A DNA stretch of 47,805 bases from Candidatus Coprenecus merdipullorum. Lineage in GTDB: Bacteria; Bacteroidota; Bacteroidia; Bacteroidales; UBA932. The stretch spans positions 1 to 47,805 of the forward strand of contig DWYD01000194.1 of assembly GCA_019118865.1 (NCBI GenBank), read 5' to 3'. Both the position numbers and the translations under genes were made by a program. The notes under the pieces are model-generated. The model saw nothing but the letters and a program-made list of their open reading frames with translations, was not told where the DNA came from and searched no databases. Shown piece by piece: positions 16,569-24,945 of this stretch (position 1 is its first letter; each line of letters begins with the position of its first letter).

Positions 16569-17468
16569 TCACATCCTCAGCATTATATCTGAAAAACTGC
16601 CGGGTACCGGCGATGAGGCTGCTGCGGACTTGTATTCGGTTTTCTGAAAAAAAGAGCCGGCTGTCAACCTGCTGAATTCTTCCTGGCAGAAAGGTCTGTT
16701 CCTGTAGTCCCACCACAGGACATGCGTGGGATCCTGGCTGATCCGTGGCATTCGGGCGAACAGAGCGGCAGCCCTCGGATTATTCTCGACAGCGAGTCTG
16801 AATAGTAACTGATGTACGAAATAGTCAACCGTACTGCTCTCATATTTCCAGTAGGCCTGCATGGCTGTATTCCAGGCTTTGAGCAGATAATTTCCTTTCC
16901 TGGACCTGAAAAAACAGTTCTGGACAAAGGCATAAGCCCCGAAAACAGATTCTCCGCTCATGAAGATAAAAAAATCCTGGTTCATAATACTGTCCGGGAC
17001 AGGAGATGTCATAAAGTCTGTCGCATCCATCCACACTCCCCCGTGCCTGTAAAGCAGCTCCGTACGGCAGATATCTGAAAAATGGGCCGGGCGGATCTTT
17101 CCGGCCTTCCATTTGTCCATGATGTACCCCGGCAAATCTATCCAGTCCGACATACTGCTGCTGTCCAGCACTACCAGTTCCTGCCTGCTGTGCCTCCTCA
17201 TGCTTCTGAAACATGCCTTTACAATAGGCGGCGCATTCTCCTCCCCCTGCAGCCATATTGAGAACATTCTCTCAGGCTCCTTCCCTGCAGGACCGTCTTC
17301 CGGTATATCGCTGATATAAGGGACGTATTGCTGAAGATAGGCAAGCACTGCATCACGCACAGCATCTCCGCGGCGGCGGCGTCTCTCTGAATCAGGCAGC
17401 CACAGCCAGTTGAGAATATGCCCGTACAAGGCAATATGCAGATGCACATTAATTCTTCTTAGGTTCAT
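16569..17468 (-). CDS. capsular polysaccharide synthesis-type glycosyltransferase (Caps_synth family)
   Basis: From the ATG at 17468 the protein has 299 residues. It resembles the GT32-like Caps_synth family (PF05704): FSIWLQGEENAPPIVKACF, then RPAHFSDICRTELLYRHGGVWMDATD, where the DxD-like D-A-T-D binds the nucleotide sugar. I rejected the longer frame to 17522 because that start is a GTG inside the hairpin that terminates the nifJ transcript. A short N-terminal stretch is only mildly hydrophobic. It is first of three glycosyltransferase genes in the operon and probably adds an alpha-linked sugar to a cell-surface glycan. Confidence 0.85.
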   Translation of the reverse strand: MNLRRINVHLHIALYGHILNWLWLPDSERRRRRGDAVRDAVLAYLQQYVPYISDIPEDGPAGKEPERMFSIWLQGEENAPPIVKACFRSMRRHSRQELVVLDSSSMSDWIDLPGYIMDKWKAGKIRPAHFSDICRTELLYRHGGVWMDATDFMTSPVPDSIMNQDFFIFMSGESVFGAYAFVQNCFFRSRKGNYLLKAWNTAMQAYWKYESSTVDYFVHQLLFRLAVENNPRAAALFARMPRISQDPTHVLWWDYRNRPFCQEEFSRLTAGSFFQKTEYKSAAASSPVPGSFSDIMLRM

Positions 17469-17496
17469 GACAAATGAAGTTCCGTTATATATAATC

Positions 17497-17537
17497 AAAA
17501 GAATTCCGGCAGATACGGACACCTGCCGGAATCTTTT
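17497..17537 (-). terminator. terminator of nifJ
   Basis: A 10-base perfect stem ATTCCGGCAG/CTGCCGGAAT (17503-17512 with 17523-17532) is followed on the minus strand by TCTTTTG. It lies 24 bases beyond the nifJ stop. A T-run on the plus side could make it bidirectional. Confidence 0.88.
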
Positions 17538-17560
17538 TACTCAATCGTCCGGATGACTGA

Positions 17561-20500
17561 CTACTGGGCCAGTCTCTTATAGGACTCGTAGCGGATCTTG
17601 GCAAACTGCTCGGTCTTGTCGAAGAGTTCCTGAGCGATGTCGGGGAAGCTCTTCATCAGCGAGCTGTAGCGCACCTCTCCTTTGATGAACTCCTGGAACT
17701 TGCTCCAGTCGGGCTCCTTGCTGTCGAGGCTGAAAGGATTCTTGCCCTCCTCGGCCAGAGCCGGGTTGAAGTGATACAGATGCCAGTAACCGCACTCGAC
17801 GGCGAGTTTCTCCTCGTGCTGGCTCCTGCCCATGCCGTTGCGCAGACCGTGGTTGATGCAGGGTGCGTAGGCGATGATCAGGGAAGGTCCGTTGTATGCC
17901 TCAGCCTCCTTGAGCACGTTGAAATACTGAGCGGGGCTGGCGCCCATAGCCACCTGCGCGACGTACACGTAGCCATAGCTCATGGCCATCATGCCGAGGT
18001 CTTTCTTGCGTACTCTCTTGCCCGAGGTTGCGAACTTGGCCACGGCACCTGCAGGGGTCGATTTGGACGACTGTCCACCGGTGTTGGAGTACACCTCTGT
18101 GTCGAGAACGAGGACGTTGACATTCTCGCCGGAAGCCAGGACATGGTCCAGTCCGCCGTATCCGATGTCGTATGCCCAGCCGTCACCGCCGAAGATCCAC
18201 TGGCTACGGGCAGGGATGTAGTCCTTGTATCCGAGAAGCTCGCGGCATGCCTCGCAGTCGCTTTCCTCGAGCATCGGCACGAGCTTGTCGCAGATCTCGC
18301 GGGTTGCAGCGGCGTTGCCTCTCTCAGAGAGCCACTGCTCGAAGAGGGCCTTGATCTCGGAAGAGCACTTCGGGCACTCCAGTCCCTTCTTCATCAGCTC
18401 TGCCACTGTATTGCGCAGACGCTCGGTTCCTAGTCTCATACCGAGACCGAACTCGGCGTTGTCCTCGAACAGGGAGTTGTCCCATGCGGGTCCGCGGCCG
18501 TTGCGGTCGGTGCAGTAAGGAGACGAGGGGAAGGAGCCGCTGTAGATAGAAGAGCAACCGGTAGCATTGGCCACCATCATGTGGTCGCCGAAGAGCTGGG
18601 TGATGGTCTTGATGTAAGGTGTCTCACCGCAGCCGGCGCAGGCACCTGAGAACTCGAACAGAGGCTGTGAGAACTGGGAGTTCTTGAGGTTCTGAGTCTT
18701 GGGAGCAACGGTATCCTTGTAGCCCACGTTGGCATGCATGTAGTCAAATACAGGCTGCTGGTCCATCTGAGTGGCAAGGTGCTTCATTTCGAGAGCCTTC
18801 TCCTTGGCGGGACATACGTCCACGCAGTTGCCGCAGCCGGTGCAGTCCATTGGAGACACCTGCATGGTGAAGCGGTAAGCCTTGAAAGCGGCGATGCCCT
18901 GGGTGCTCTTGACTGCCTTGGGAGCCTTGGCCAATTCCTCCTCAGTAGAGAGGAAAGGACGGATGGCGGCGTGAGGGCAGACGTATGCGCACTGATTGCA
19001 CTGGATACATTTCTCAGGATTCCACTCGGGAACGCTTACGGCGATACCTCTCTTTTCGAATGCAGCTGTACCGGCAGGGATAGTTCCGTCTGCATGCTCT
19101 CCGGTAAAGGCGCTGACAGGGATGTCATATCCGTTCTGGGCGTTGACCACATCGGCCACGCTGCGCACCCACTCGGGCGCCAGACGGTCGAAGTTGGCGG
19201 GACGGAAGCGGGCAACGATGCCGTTCCACTCGGCAGGTACTGCCAGTTCCTCGTACTCGGCTCCGCGGTCCACTGCGGCGTAGTTCATGCTGACCACCTT
19301 CTCTCCCTTCTTGCCGTAGCTCTTGTCGATGGCTTTCTTCATGAAGGCCACTGCCTGCTCGTAGGGGATGATGCCTGTAATCTTGAAGAATGCCGACTGG
19401 AGGATGGTGTTGGTACGGTTGCCCAGACCTATCTCCTCGGCTATCTTGGTAGCGTTGATGATGTATACCTTCAGGTTCTTCTCGGCGATAACCTGCTTTA
19501 CATGATCAGGGATTCTCTTGATGGTCTCCTCTACAGACCAGAGGCTGTTGAGGAGGAATGTACCGCCTCTCTTGATACCCTTGAGCACATCGTACTTGTA
19601 GAGGTATGAAGGCACGTGGCAGGCCACGAAGTCAGGCGTGGATACGAGGTAGGGAGAAGTAATCGGGCTGTCACCGAAACGCAGGTGCGAGCAGGTATAA
19701 CCGCCGGACTTCTTGGAATTGTAGTCGAAATATCCCTGGCAGTACTTGGGAGTATGGTCGCCGATAATCTTGATGGTGTTCTTGTTGGCGCCCACTGTAC
19801 CGTCGGAACCGAGACCGTAGAACTTGCACTCGTATGTACCCTTCTTTGCCAGTGATACTTCTTCGCCTACAGGGAGGGACTTGAATGTCACGTCATCGGT
19901 GATGCCGATGGTGAAGTCTGCCTTGGGCTGTTTCTGCTTGAGGTTCTTGAACACTGCGAAGATCTGGGCAGGACTGGTATCCTTAGAGGACAGACCGTAA
20001 CGGCCGCCGATGACATAGGGAGCCTCTCCGCCCATCTCGGCGAGAGTTGACTTGATATCCAGATACAGAGGCTCGCCCACACTTCCGGGCTCCTTGCAGC
20101 GGTCGAGAACGGCGATTCTCCTGACGCTCTTGGGCAGTACCCTGAAGAAATACTTGGCGGAGAAAGGTCTGTACAGACGTACGGTAATCACACCTACCTT
20201 CTCGCCCTTGGCCATGAGAGCGTCAACTACCTCACGGATAGTCTCGCAAACAGATCCCATGGCAATGATTATATCCTTGGCATCCGGATCTCCGTAGTAG
20301 TCGAACGGCAGGTAATGGCGTCCTGTCAGCTCGCCTATCTCGCCCATATAGCGGGCTACGATGTCGGGAACCGCATTGTAGTATGTATTGCATGCTTCAC
20401 GTGCCTGGAAATATACATCGGGATTCTGTGCAGTACCGCGGGTCACCGGTTTATTGGGATTGAGGGCTTTTCTGCGGAAAGCAGCGAGAGCCTTCTCGCT

Positions 20501-21091
20501 GATCATTCCCTTGAGAGCCTCGGAATCCAGAACCTCTATCTTCTGAATCTCGTGGGACGTACGGAATCCGTCAAAGAAGTGGATGAAAGGCACACTGGAC
20601 TTGATGGTGGACAGATGGGCCACAGCACCGAGATCCATGGCTTCCTGCACGCTAGAGGAGGCAAGCATGGCGAAACCTGTCTGCCTGCAGGCCATCACGT
20701 CCTGATGGTCTCCGAAAATGGAAAGAGCCTGTGTAGCAAGAGCACGGGCGGAGACATGGAACACTGTAGGCAGCAGCTCGCCCGCAATCTTATACATGTT
20801 GGGAATCATCAGCAGCAGTCCCTGGGATGCGGTGAAAGTAGTTGTCAGGGCACCTGCCTGAAGCGAACCGTGAACTGCACCGGCAGCACCGCCCTCACTC
20901 TGCATCTCAGTGACCTTAACAGTCTCTCCGAAAAGATTCTTCTTACCGAAAGCAGCCCACTCGTCCACATACTCGGCCATAGTCGAAGAAGGCGTGATGG
21001 GATAGATGGCGGCATGCTCGCTGAACATGTACGCAACATGTGCGGCGGCGTAGTTACCGTCACAGGTAATAAATGTTTTTTCTTTTGCCAT
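17561..21091 (-). CDS. nifJ: pyruvate:ferredoxin (flavodoxin) oxidoreductase
   Basis: A single-chain 1,176-residue enzyme, the usual size. It oxidises pyruvate plus CoA to acetyl-CoA and CO2 and passes electrons to ferredoxin or flavodoxin, the main pyruvate-degrading step in anaerobes. Domains in order: pyrimidine-binding domain (opening with FITCDGNYAAAHVAYMFSE and the YPITPSSTMAE motif), domains II-III, a ferredoxin-type domain with two [4Fe-4S] motifs (CIQCNQCAYVCP near 694 and CTGCGNCVDVCP near 748), and the C-terminal thiamine-diphosphate domain (ACAGCGETPY; GDGWAYDIG near 966; NTGGQ). These imply three clusters. It is alone between fabD and a terminator. Thiamine diphosphate dependence links it to the thi genes at the right end. 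Confidence 0.97.
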   Translation of the reverse strand: MAKEKTFITCDGNYAAAHVAYMFSEHAAIYPITPSSTMAEYVDEWAAFGKKNLFGETVKVTEMQSEGGAAGAVHGSLQAGALTTTFTASQGLLLMIPNMYKIAGELLPTVFHVSARALATQALSIFGDHQDVMACRQTGFAMLASSSVQEAMDLGAVAHLSTIKSSVPFIHFFDGFRTSHEIQKIEVLDSEALKGMISEKALAAFRRKALNPNKPVTRGTAQNPDVYFQAREACNTYYNAVPDIVARYMGEIGELTGRHYLPFDYYGDPDAKDIIIAMGSVCETIREVVDALMAKGEKVGVITVRLYRPFSAKYFFRVLPKSVRRIAVLDRCKEPGSVGEPLYLDIKSTLAEMGGEAPYVIGGRYGLSSKDTSPAQIFAVFKNLKQKQPKADFTIGITDDVTFKSLPVGEEVSLAKKGTYECKFYGLGSDGTVGANKNTIKIIGDHTPKYCQGYFDYNSKKSGGYTCSHLRFGDSPITSPYLVSTPDFVACHVPSYLYKYDVLKGIKRGGTFLLNSLWSVEETIKRIPDHVKQVIAEKNLKVYIINATKIAEEIGLGNRTNTILQSAFFKITGIIPYEQAVAFMKKAIDKSYGKKGEKVVSMNYAAVDRGAEYEELAVPAEWNGIVARFRPANFDRLAPEWVRSVADVVNAQNGYDIPVSAFTGEHADGTIPAGTAAFEKRGIAVSVPEWNPEKCIQCNQCAYVCPHAAIRPFLSTEEELAKAPKAVKSTQGIAAFKAYRFTMQVSPMDCTGCGNCVDVCPAKEKALEMKHLATQMDQQPVFDYMHANVGYKDTVAPKTQNLKNSQFSQPLFEFSGACAGCGETPYIKTITQLFGDHMMVANATGCSSIYSGSFPSSPYCTDRNGRGPAWDNSLFEDNAEFGLGMRLGTERLRNTVAELMKKGLECPKCSSEIKALFEQWLSERGNAAATREICDKLVPMLEESDCEACRELLGYKDYIPARSQWIFGGDGWAYDIGYGGLDHVLASGENVNVLVLDTEVYSNTGGQSSKSTPAGAVAKFATSGKRVRKKDLGMMAMSYGYVYVAQVAMGASPAQYFNVLKEAEAYNGPSLIIAYAPCINHGLRNGMGRSQHEEKLAVECGYWHLYHFNPALAEEGKNPFSLDSKEPDWSKFQEFIKGEVRYSSLMKSFPDIAQELFDKTEQFAKIRYESYKRLAQ

Positions 21092-21129
21092 TACTAAGAC
21101 AATTTAGTAGTTATTGTTATTGAGTTAAA

Positions 21130-21990
21130 TTACTTTTCAGCCGGAAGGCATTTCTTGATAAGTCCTTGGAGAACGGCCCCGGGACCGAGCTCCACAAACT
21201 CCGATGCACCGTCACGATGCATGTTGAGGACAGTCTGCGTCCATCTCACGGGGGAGGTAAGCTGCTTCAGCAGTTTCTCCTTGATTACCGCCGGGTCTGT
21301 CGAAGGCAGGGCGTCCACGTTCTGATACACAGGGCAGACCGGAGTCTTTATCTCCGTCCGTCCTATCGCCTCGGCCAGTTCTACACGGGCAGGTTCCATC
21401 AGAGGAGAATGAAATGCCCCTCCCACAGCCAGACGCAGTGCTCTCTTGGCACCGGCCTCCTTAAGCACGGCGCATGCCTTGTCCACCGCCTCTATTTCAC
21501 CGGATATCACAAGCTGTCCGGGACAGTTGTAATTGGCAGGGACCACTATTCCGTCTATCTCCGCACAAGCCTTCTCCACTGCATCATCAGGCAGTCCGAT
21601 GATGGCTGCCATCGTCGAAGGATGTGCCTCGCAGGCCTTCTGCATAGCCATTGCCCTGGCATATACCAGACGGAGCCCGTCCTCGAAGGACATTGCTCCC
21701 GCCGCTACAAGAGCCGAGAACTCTCCTAAGGAATGTCCTGCAGTCATATCAGGGTGGAAATCCTCAATAGTGACTGCAGCGGCTACTGAATGAATGAAAA
21801 CAGCCGGCTGGGTAACTCTGGTCTGTTTAAGATCGTCTGCCGAGCCGGTGAACATTATATTGCGTATATCGAATCCAAGAATATCGCAAGCACTGTCAAT
21901 CAGTGCCTTTGCCTTGGGACTGGCATCATACAGATCCTTGCCCATCCCTGTAAACTGTGCTCCCTGACCGGGAAAAACATAAGCTGTCAT
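21130..21990 (-). CDS. fabD: malonyl-CoA:ACP transacylase
   Basis: Loads malonyl groups onto acyl carrier protein for fatty-acid elongation. 286 residues. The active-site nucleophile is S87 in GHSLGE, with H194 in the GGAFHSPLM motif, and Q10 in the FPGQGAQ oxyanion segment. It lies upstream of nifJ, not in the fabH-fabF-fabZ-fabG cluster 1.7 kb further on. The 38-base gap to nifJ holds no obvious terminator, so read-through into nifJ is possible. Confidence 0.96.
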   Translation of the reverse strand: MTAYVFPGQGAQFTGMGKDLYDASPKAKALIDSACDILGFDIRNIMFTGSADDLKQTRVTQPAVFIHSVAAAVTIEDFHPDMTAGHSLGEFSALVAAGAMSFEDGLRLVYARAMAMQKACEAHPSTMAAIIGLPDDAVEKACAEIDGIVVPANYNCPGQLVISGEIEAVDKACAVLKEAGAKRALRLAVGGAFHSPLMEPARVELAEAIGRTEIKTPVCPVYQNVDALPSTDPAVIKEKLLKQLTSPVRWTQTVLNMHRDGASEFVELGPGAVLQGLIKKCLPAEK

Positions 21991-22013
21991 ATCAAATATT
22001 CAGTTTTTATTTA

Positions 22014-22021
22014 TACATTTG
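22014..22021 (+). promoter_or_regulatory. -7 element of the tRNA-Arg promoter
   Basis: TACATTTG, a full TAnnTTTG match, ends 10 bases before the first tRNA base. No TTTG is found at the expected -33 spacing. Confidence 0.5.
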
Positions 22022-22031
22022 CAGTCCGTTT

Positions 22032-22103
22032 GCCTCCGTAGTTTAATGGATAGAATGAGAGATTCCGGTTCTCTTGGTTGGGGTTCGATTCCCCACGGAG
22101 GTA
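22032..22103 (+). tRNA. tRNA-Arg (anticodon CCG)
   Basis: Acceptor GCCTCCG pairs with CGGAGGT (first pair G-T). The D arm is AGTTTAATGGATAGAAT. The anticodon stem AGAGA/TCTCT encloses TTCCGGT, giving anticodon CCG, which reads CGG. The T arm is GTGGGG-like with TTCGATT. Discriminator A at 22103; CCA is not encoded. Its 3' end directly abuts the stop codon of the convergent HdeD-like gene. Confidence 0.95.
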
Positions 22104-22694
22104 CTATTCTTCAATCTGCCTCACCGTATCTTCCATATTGCCATCAGTATTTATATTTTTCATTTCCTTCCTTATCGTATAGGTGGAAGCAAACTCTGAC
22201 ACCGAGTACAGCAGCAGGGTGGAGCCGAAAAGAATGAACAGTACATTGCCGCTCTCTCCCGGGAAGAAAAACATCACCACACCTAGAATCAGAGTGAGGA
22301 CAGGGCCGATATACAGCGGCCACGGCACCCTGACAACCCTCGCTGTACGGAACAGGTTGACAACCTCACTCAAACCGAAAATCAGCAGAATAAGACCGAA
22401 TACGAACATAATCAGTCCGGTGAAGAACTTAGGGAAAATTATCAGCACCAGACCGAATGCTATGTCTACAATAGAATTAAGCAGCAGAAGGGGAACTTTT
22501 TCCTTCTTCCACTTTCCGGTATACGACATAATGAGACTGACCAGCCCGACCGCCAGAATCAGGGAGCCAAGGATGATCATAATGGAGTTCTTTACCGCCT
22601 CCGGCCAGATAACCAGGACAAGACCACCTAGCAAAGCTACAATAGCCCGCGCATATCCGTAAGATCTGTCAAAAAAAACGTTTGCTGTTTTCAT
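22104..22694 (-). CDS. HdeD/DUF308-like integral membrane protein
   Basis: 196 residues with about six hydrophobic helices in three hairpin repeats (residues ~14-35, 38-58, 68-90, 92-112, 125-143, 148-168). Each pair has the family-type glycine-rich turn, as in FGLVLIIFPKFFTGLIMFVFGLILLIFGL. This is the HdeD-like DUF308 family; the E. coli member is linked to acid stress at high cell density, but no activity is known. The polar C-terminal tail (~25 residues) is acidic. A -7 promoter element, TATCTTTG, lies just upstream (22699-22706). The gene converges on tRNA-Arg with no gap. Confidence 0.85.
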   Translation of the reverse strand: MKTANVFFDRSYGYARAIVALLGGLVLVIWPEAVKNSIMIILGSLILAVGLVSLIMSYTGKWKKEKVPLLLLNSIVDIAFGLVLIIFPKFFTGLIMFVFGLILLIFGLSEVVNLFRTARVVRVPWPLYIGPVLTLILGVVMFFFPGESGNVLFILFGSTLLLYSVSEFASTYTIRKEMKNINTDGNMEDTVRQIEE

Positions 22695-22698
22695 ACTG

Positions 22699-22706
22699 CA
22701 AAGATA
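22699..22706 (-). promoter_or_regulatory. -7 element for the HdeD-like gene
   Basis: TATCTTTG on the minus strand, a full TAnnTTTG match, ends just 4 bases before the start codon. This implies a very short leader or an unusual use of the site. No good -33 TTTG is seen. Confidence 0.4.
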
Positions 22707-22715
22707 GTAAAGGAT

Positions 22716-22746
22716 TTTGAAAACTCATCAAAACAAATTACCTTTG
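22716..22746 (+). promoter_or_regulatory. consensus Bacteroidetes promoter for the patatin gene
   Basis: TTTG at 22716-22719, 19 bases, then TACCTTTG at 22739-22746, a full match to both elements. It leaves a ~75-base untranslated leader before the start at 22825. Confidence 0.75.
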
Positions 22747-22824
22747 TCTAGCAGTACCACTGCAATAAACACACCAAGCCTACACACTATGAAAAATATC
22801 TTCTTTTCCTAGATTAAATAAAAT

Positions 22825-23739
22825 ATGACAACTGCCAAAAATGTAGCCCTGGTCCTGGCCAGCGGCGGGTCCAGAGGGCTGGCCCACATAGGGGCGATAG
22901 AAGTTCTGGAAGAACACGGATTCAGAATAACCTCGATAGCAGGAGCCTCCATGGGCGCCCTGGTGGGAGGAATATACGCAGCAGGAGGACTGGAGGCATT
23001 TAAAGAATGGATGAAAACCGTAGACCGGATGAAAGTCCTCAACCTGATGGACTTCACTATAGGAAACGGCGGCTTCGTCAAGGGAGAAAAAGTAATATCC
23101 GAGCTCAAGAGCATTATTCCTGACAAGTCAATCGAGAACCTTCCGGTACCGTTTACAGCTGTCGCGACCGACATCCTCCACCGGCGGGAAGTGGTATTCG
23201 ACAGCGGAAGCCTCTACGATGCCATCCGCTCTTCCATCTCCATGCCCTCAATATTCACACCCTACCGGATCAAAGACATGCTCCTGGTAGACGGAGGCGT
23301 GGTCAATCCTGTTCCCGTCAACAGAGTTCCAAGGACACCCGGCGATATACTCGTAGCAGTTGACCTCAACGGTCCGTTCATATCCAGGCAAGAGGAAAAG
23401 CCCGAACACCAGAAAGAGAAAGGACGCGTACGCCAGAGAATCGAGAAGATCATGGATTCTTTCGCAGACAAGGTGAAAAAGGAAGAAGTAGACGCACATA
23501 TTCTGCCGCAGAACAATGAAAAAGAGGATGAAAACGATATGGGTATCGTATCCATCCTCAATCAGTCATCGAGCATGATGATTCAGACCAATGCGGACCT
23601 GACCCTCAAGCTCTACCCTCCTGACATCCTCGTGCGCATCGCCAAGAACGCATATTCGACCATGGAGTTCTACAAGTACGACGAGATCGTCGCCCTCGGC
23701 CGCACAAAGATGGAGGAAGCCCTGCGGAATTTCCGCTAG
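22825..23739 (+). CDS. patatin-like phospholipase
   Basis: A 304-residue patatin/RssA-type lipid acyl hydrolase. It uses a Ser-Asp dyad: S42 in the GASMG elbow and D156 in DGGVVNP. The oxyanion GGSRGLAH (residues 14-21) is intact. No signal peptide is present, so it is cytosolic or peripheral to the inner membrane. Family members release fatty acids from phospholipids. A charged, lysine/glutamate-rich insert (residues ~190-240) interrupts the C-terminal part. The stop overlaps the convergent fabG stop by the shared CTAG at 23736-23739. Confidence 0.92.
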   Translation: MTTAKNVALVLASGGSRGLAHIGAIEVLEEHGFRITSIAGASMGALVGGIYAAGGLEAFKEWMKTVDRMKVLNLMDFTIGNGGFVKGEKVISELKSIIPDKSIENLPVPFTAVATDILHRREVVFDSGSLYDAIRSSISMPSIFTPYRIKDMLLVDGGVVNPVPVNRVPRTPGDILVAVDLNGPFISRQEEKPEHQKEKGRVRQRIEKIMDSFADKVKKEEVDAHILPQNNEKEDENDMGIVSILNQSSSMMIQTNADLTLKLYPPDILVRIAKNAYSTMEFYKYDEIVALGRTKMEEALRNFR

Positions 23740-24485
23740 AGCATACCGCCGTCACAGATAATCACCTGACCTGTCACATACGAGGAGAGGTCGGATGCGA
23801 GGAACAGAGCCACATTGGCGATGTCCTCGGGTGTACCGCCGCGACGGAGAGGAATCTTCTTGTTCCACTCGTCACGCACCTCCTGAGGCAGTGCATTGGT
23901 CATGTCGGTGATGATGAAACCGGGCGCTATGGCGTTGGCGCGGATGCCGCGTGAACCCATCTCCTTGGCTATGGACTTGGCCAGACCGATCAGACCGGCT
24001 TTGGAAGCGGAGTAGTTGCACTGTCCGGCGTTGCCGTTCACACCCACCACCGAAGAGATGTTGATGATGCTGCCGCCTCTCTGACGTGCCATGATGGGAG
24101 TCAGGGCATGGGTGAAGTTGAAAGCACTCTTGAGATTGACTGTGATGACGCTGTCCCACTGCTGTTCGGACATCCTCATCATCAGACCGTCACGGGTAAT
24201 GCCGGCATTATTGACCAGAATGTCGATGTGACCGAAATCTTTCTGAATCTGATCTACGGTAGCGTGAGCTTCGGCGAAGTCGGCGGCATTCGAGGCATAG
24301 CCCCTGCACTGCACGCCGAGGGCGGAGATTTCCGCTACGGTGTTTTTGAAATTGTCGTCCTCCTTGAGGTCAGTGAAAGCTATGTCAGCTCCGGCAGAAG
24401 CCAGCTTCATGGCTATGGCCTTGCCTATTCCTCTGGCAGCTCCGGTAATGAGAGCCACCTTTCCTTTTAATAATCCTTCCAGCAT
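23736..24485 (-). CDS. fabG: 3-oxoacyl-ACP reductase
   Basis: NADPH-dependent reductase of the short-chain dehydrogenase family, the second step of each elongation cycle. 249 residues. Cofactor site TGAARGIG (14-21); NNAG at 92-95; catalytic N117, S144/S145, Y158 and K162 (YSASK). It is last in the fabH-fabF-fabZ-fabG operon, 3 bases after the fabZ stop. Confidence 0.96.
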   Translation of the reverse strand: MLEGLLKGKVALITGAARGIGKAIAMKLASAGADIAFTDLKEDDNFKNTVAEISALGVQCRGYASNAADFAEAHATVDQIQKDFGHIDILVNNAGITRDGLMMRMSEQQWDSVITVNLKSAFNFTHALTPIMARQRGGSIINISSVVGVNGNAGQCNYSASKAGLIGLAKSIAKEMGSRGIRANAIAPGFIITDMTNALPQEVRDEWNKKIPLRRGGTPEDIANVALFLASDLSSYVTGQVIICDGGML

Positions 24486-24488
24486 AAT

Positions 24489-24920
24489 TTATTTTACTTT
24501 ATCATTTGGAATTACTGCGAACGACAGGTTCGCCTCCACTGCAAGCTCGCCGTCCACCATTGCCTTGGCCTCTATATAGAACAGCATGGCCCTGTGATTG
24601 GTAATGTGGGCGTGCACCTCAACGGTGTCACCGGGACGGACCTGACGTTTGAAGCGGGTCTTGTCGATACCTGTGAAGAGGGTAGTGTGACCTACCAGAT
24701 AATCCTTGATGAGCAGTGAGCTGCACTGCCCCATAATCTCGCAGAGGATGACTCCGGGCACTACCGGATAGCCGGGAAAATGTCCCTGGAGGAAGAACTC
24801 GTCACCCCTGACATGGTACTTTCCGATACACTCGGTACCTTCATTCTGAAGTTCCATCTCGTCCACCAGAAGCATGGGCTCGCGGTGGCGCAGGAATTGT
24901 TTTATTTCTTCTCTATCCAT
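24489..24920 (-). CDS. fabZ: 3-hydroxyacyl-ACP dehydratase, FabZ type
   Basis: Removes water from 3-hydroxyacyl-ACP. From the ATG at 24920 it is 143 residues, the normal FabZ size. The hotdog-fold active site is H47 and E61 in the HFPGYPVVPGVILCE segment. A longer frame to 24974 would overlap the end of fabF and add residues unlike FabZ, so I reject it. It lies 25 bases after fabF. In many Bacteroidetes a FabZ domain is also fused to LpxC elsewhere, so this may be the fatty-acid copy and not the only one. Confidence 0.93.
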   Translation of the reverse strand: MDREEIKQFLRHREPMLLVDEMELQNEGTECIGKYHVRGDEFFLQGHFPGYPVVPGVILCEIMGQCSSLLIKDYLVGHTTLFTGIDKTRFKRQVRPGDTVEVHAHITNHRAMLFYIEAKAMVDGELAVEANLSFAVIPNDKVK

Positions 24921-24945
24921 AATATTGAGTTTAGTTAGTACATGG

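Noticed and set aside
17469-17522. Extended N-terminus of the Caps_synth glycosyltransferase
   Set aside because: The extension starts at a GTG within the nifJ terminator hairpin; the ATG at 17468 is the better start.
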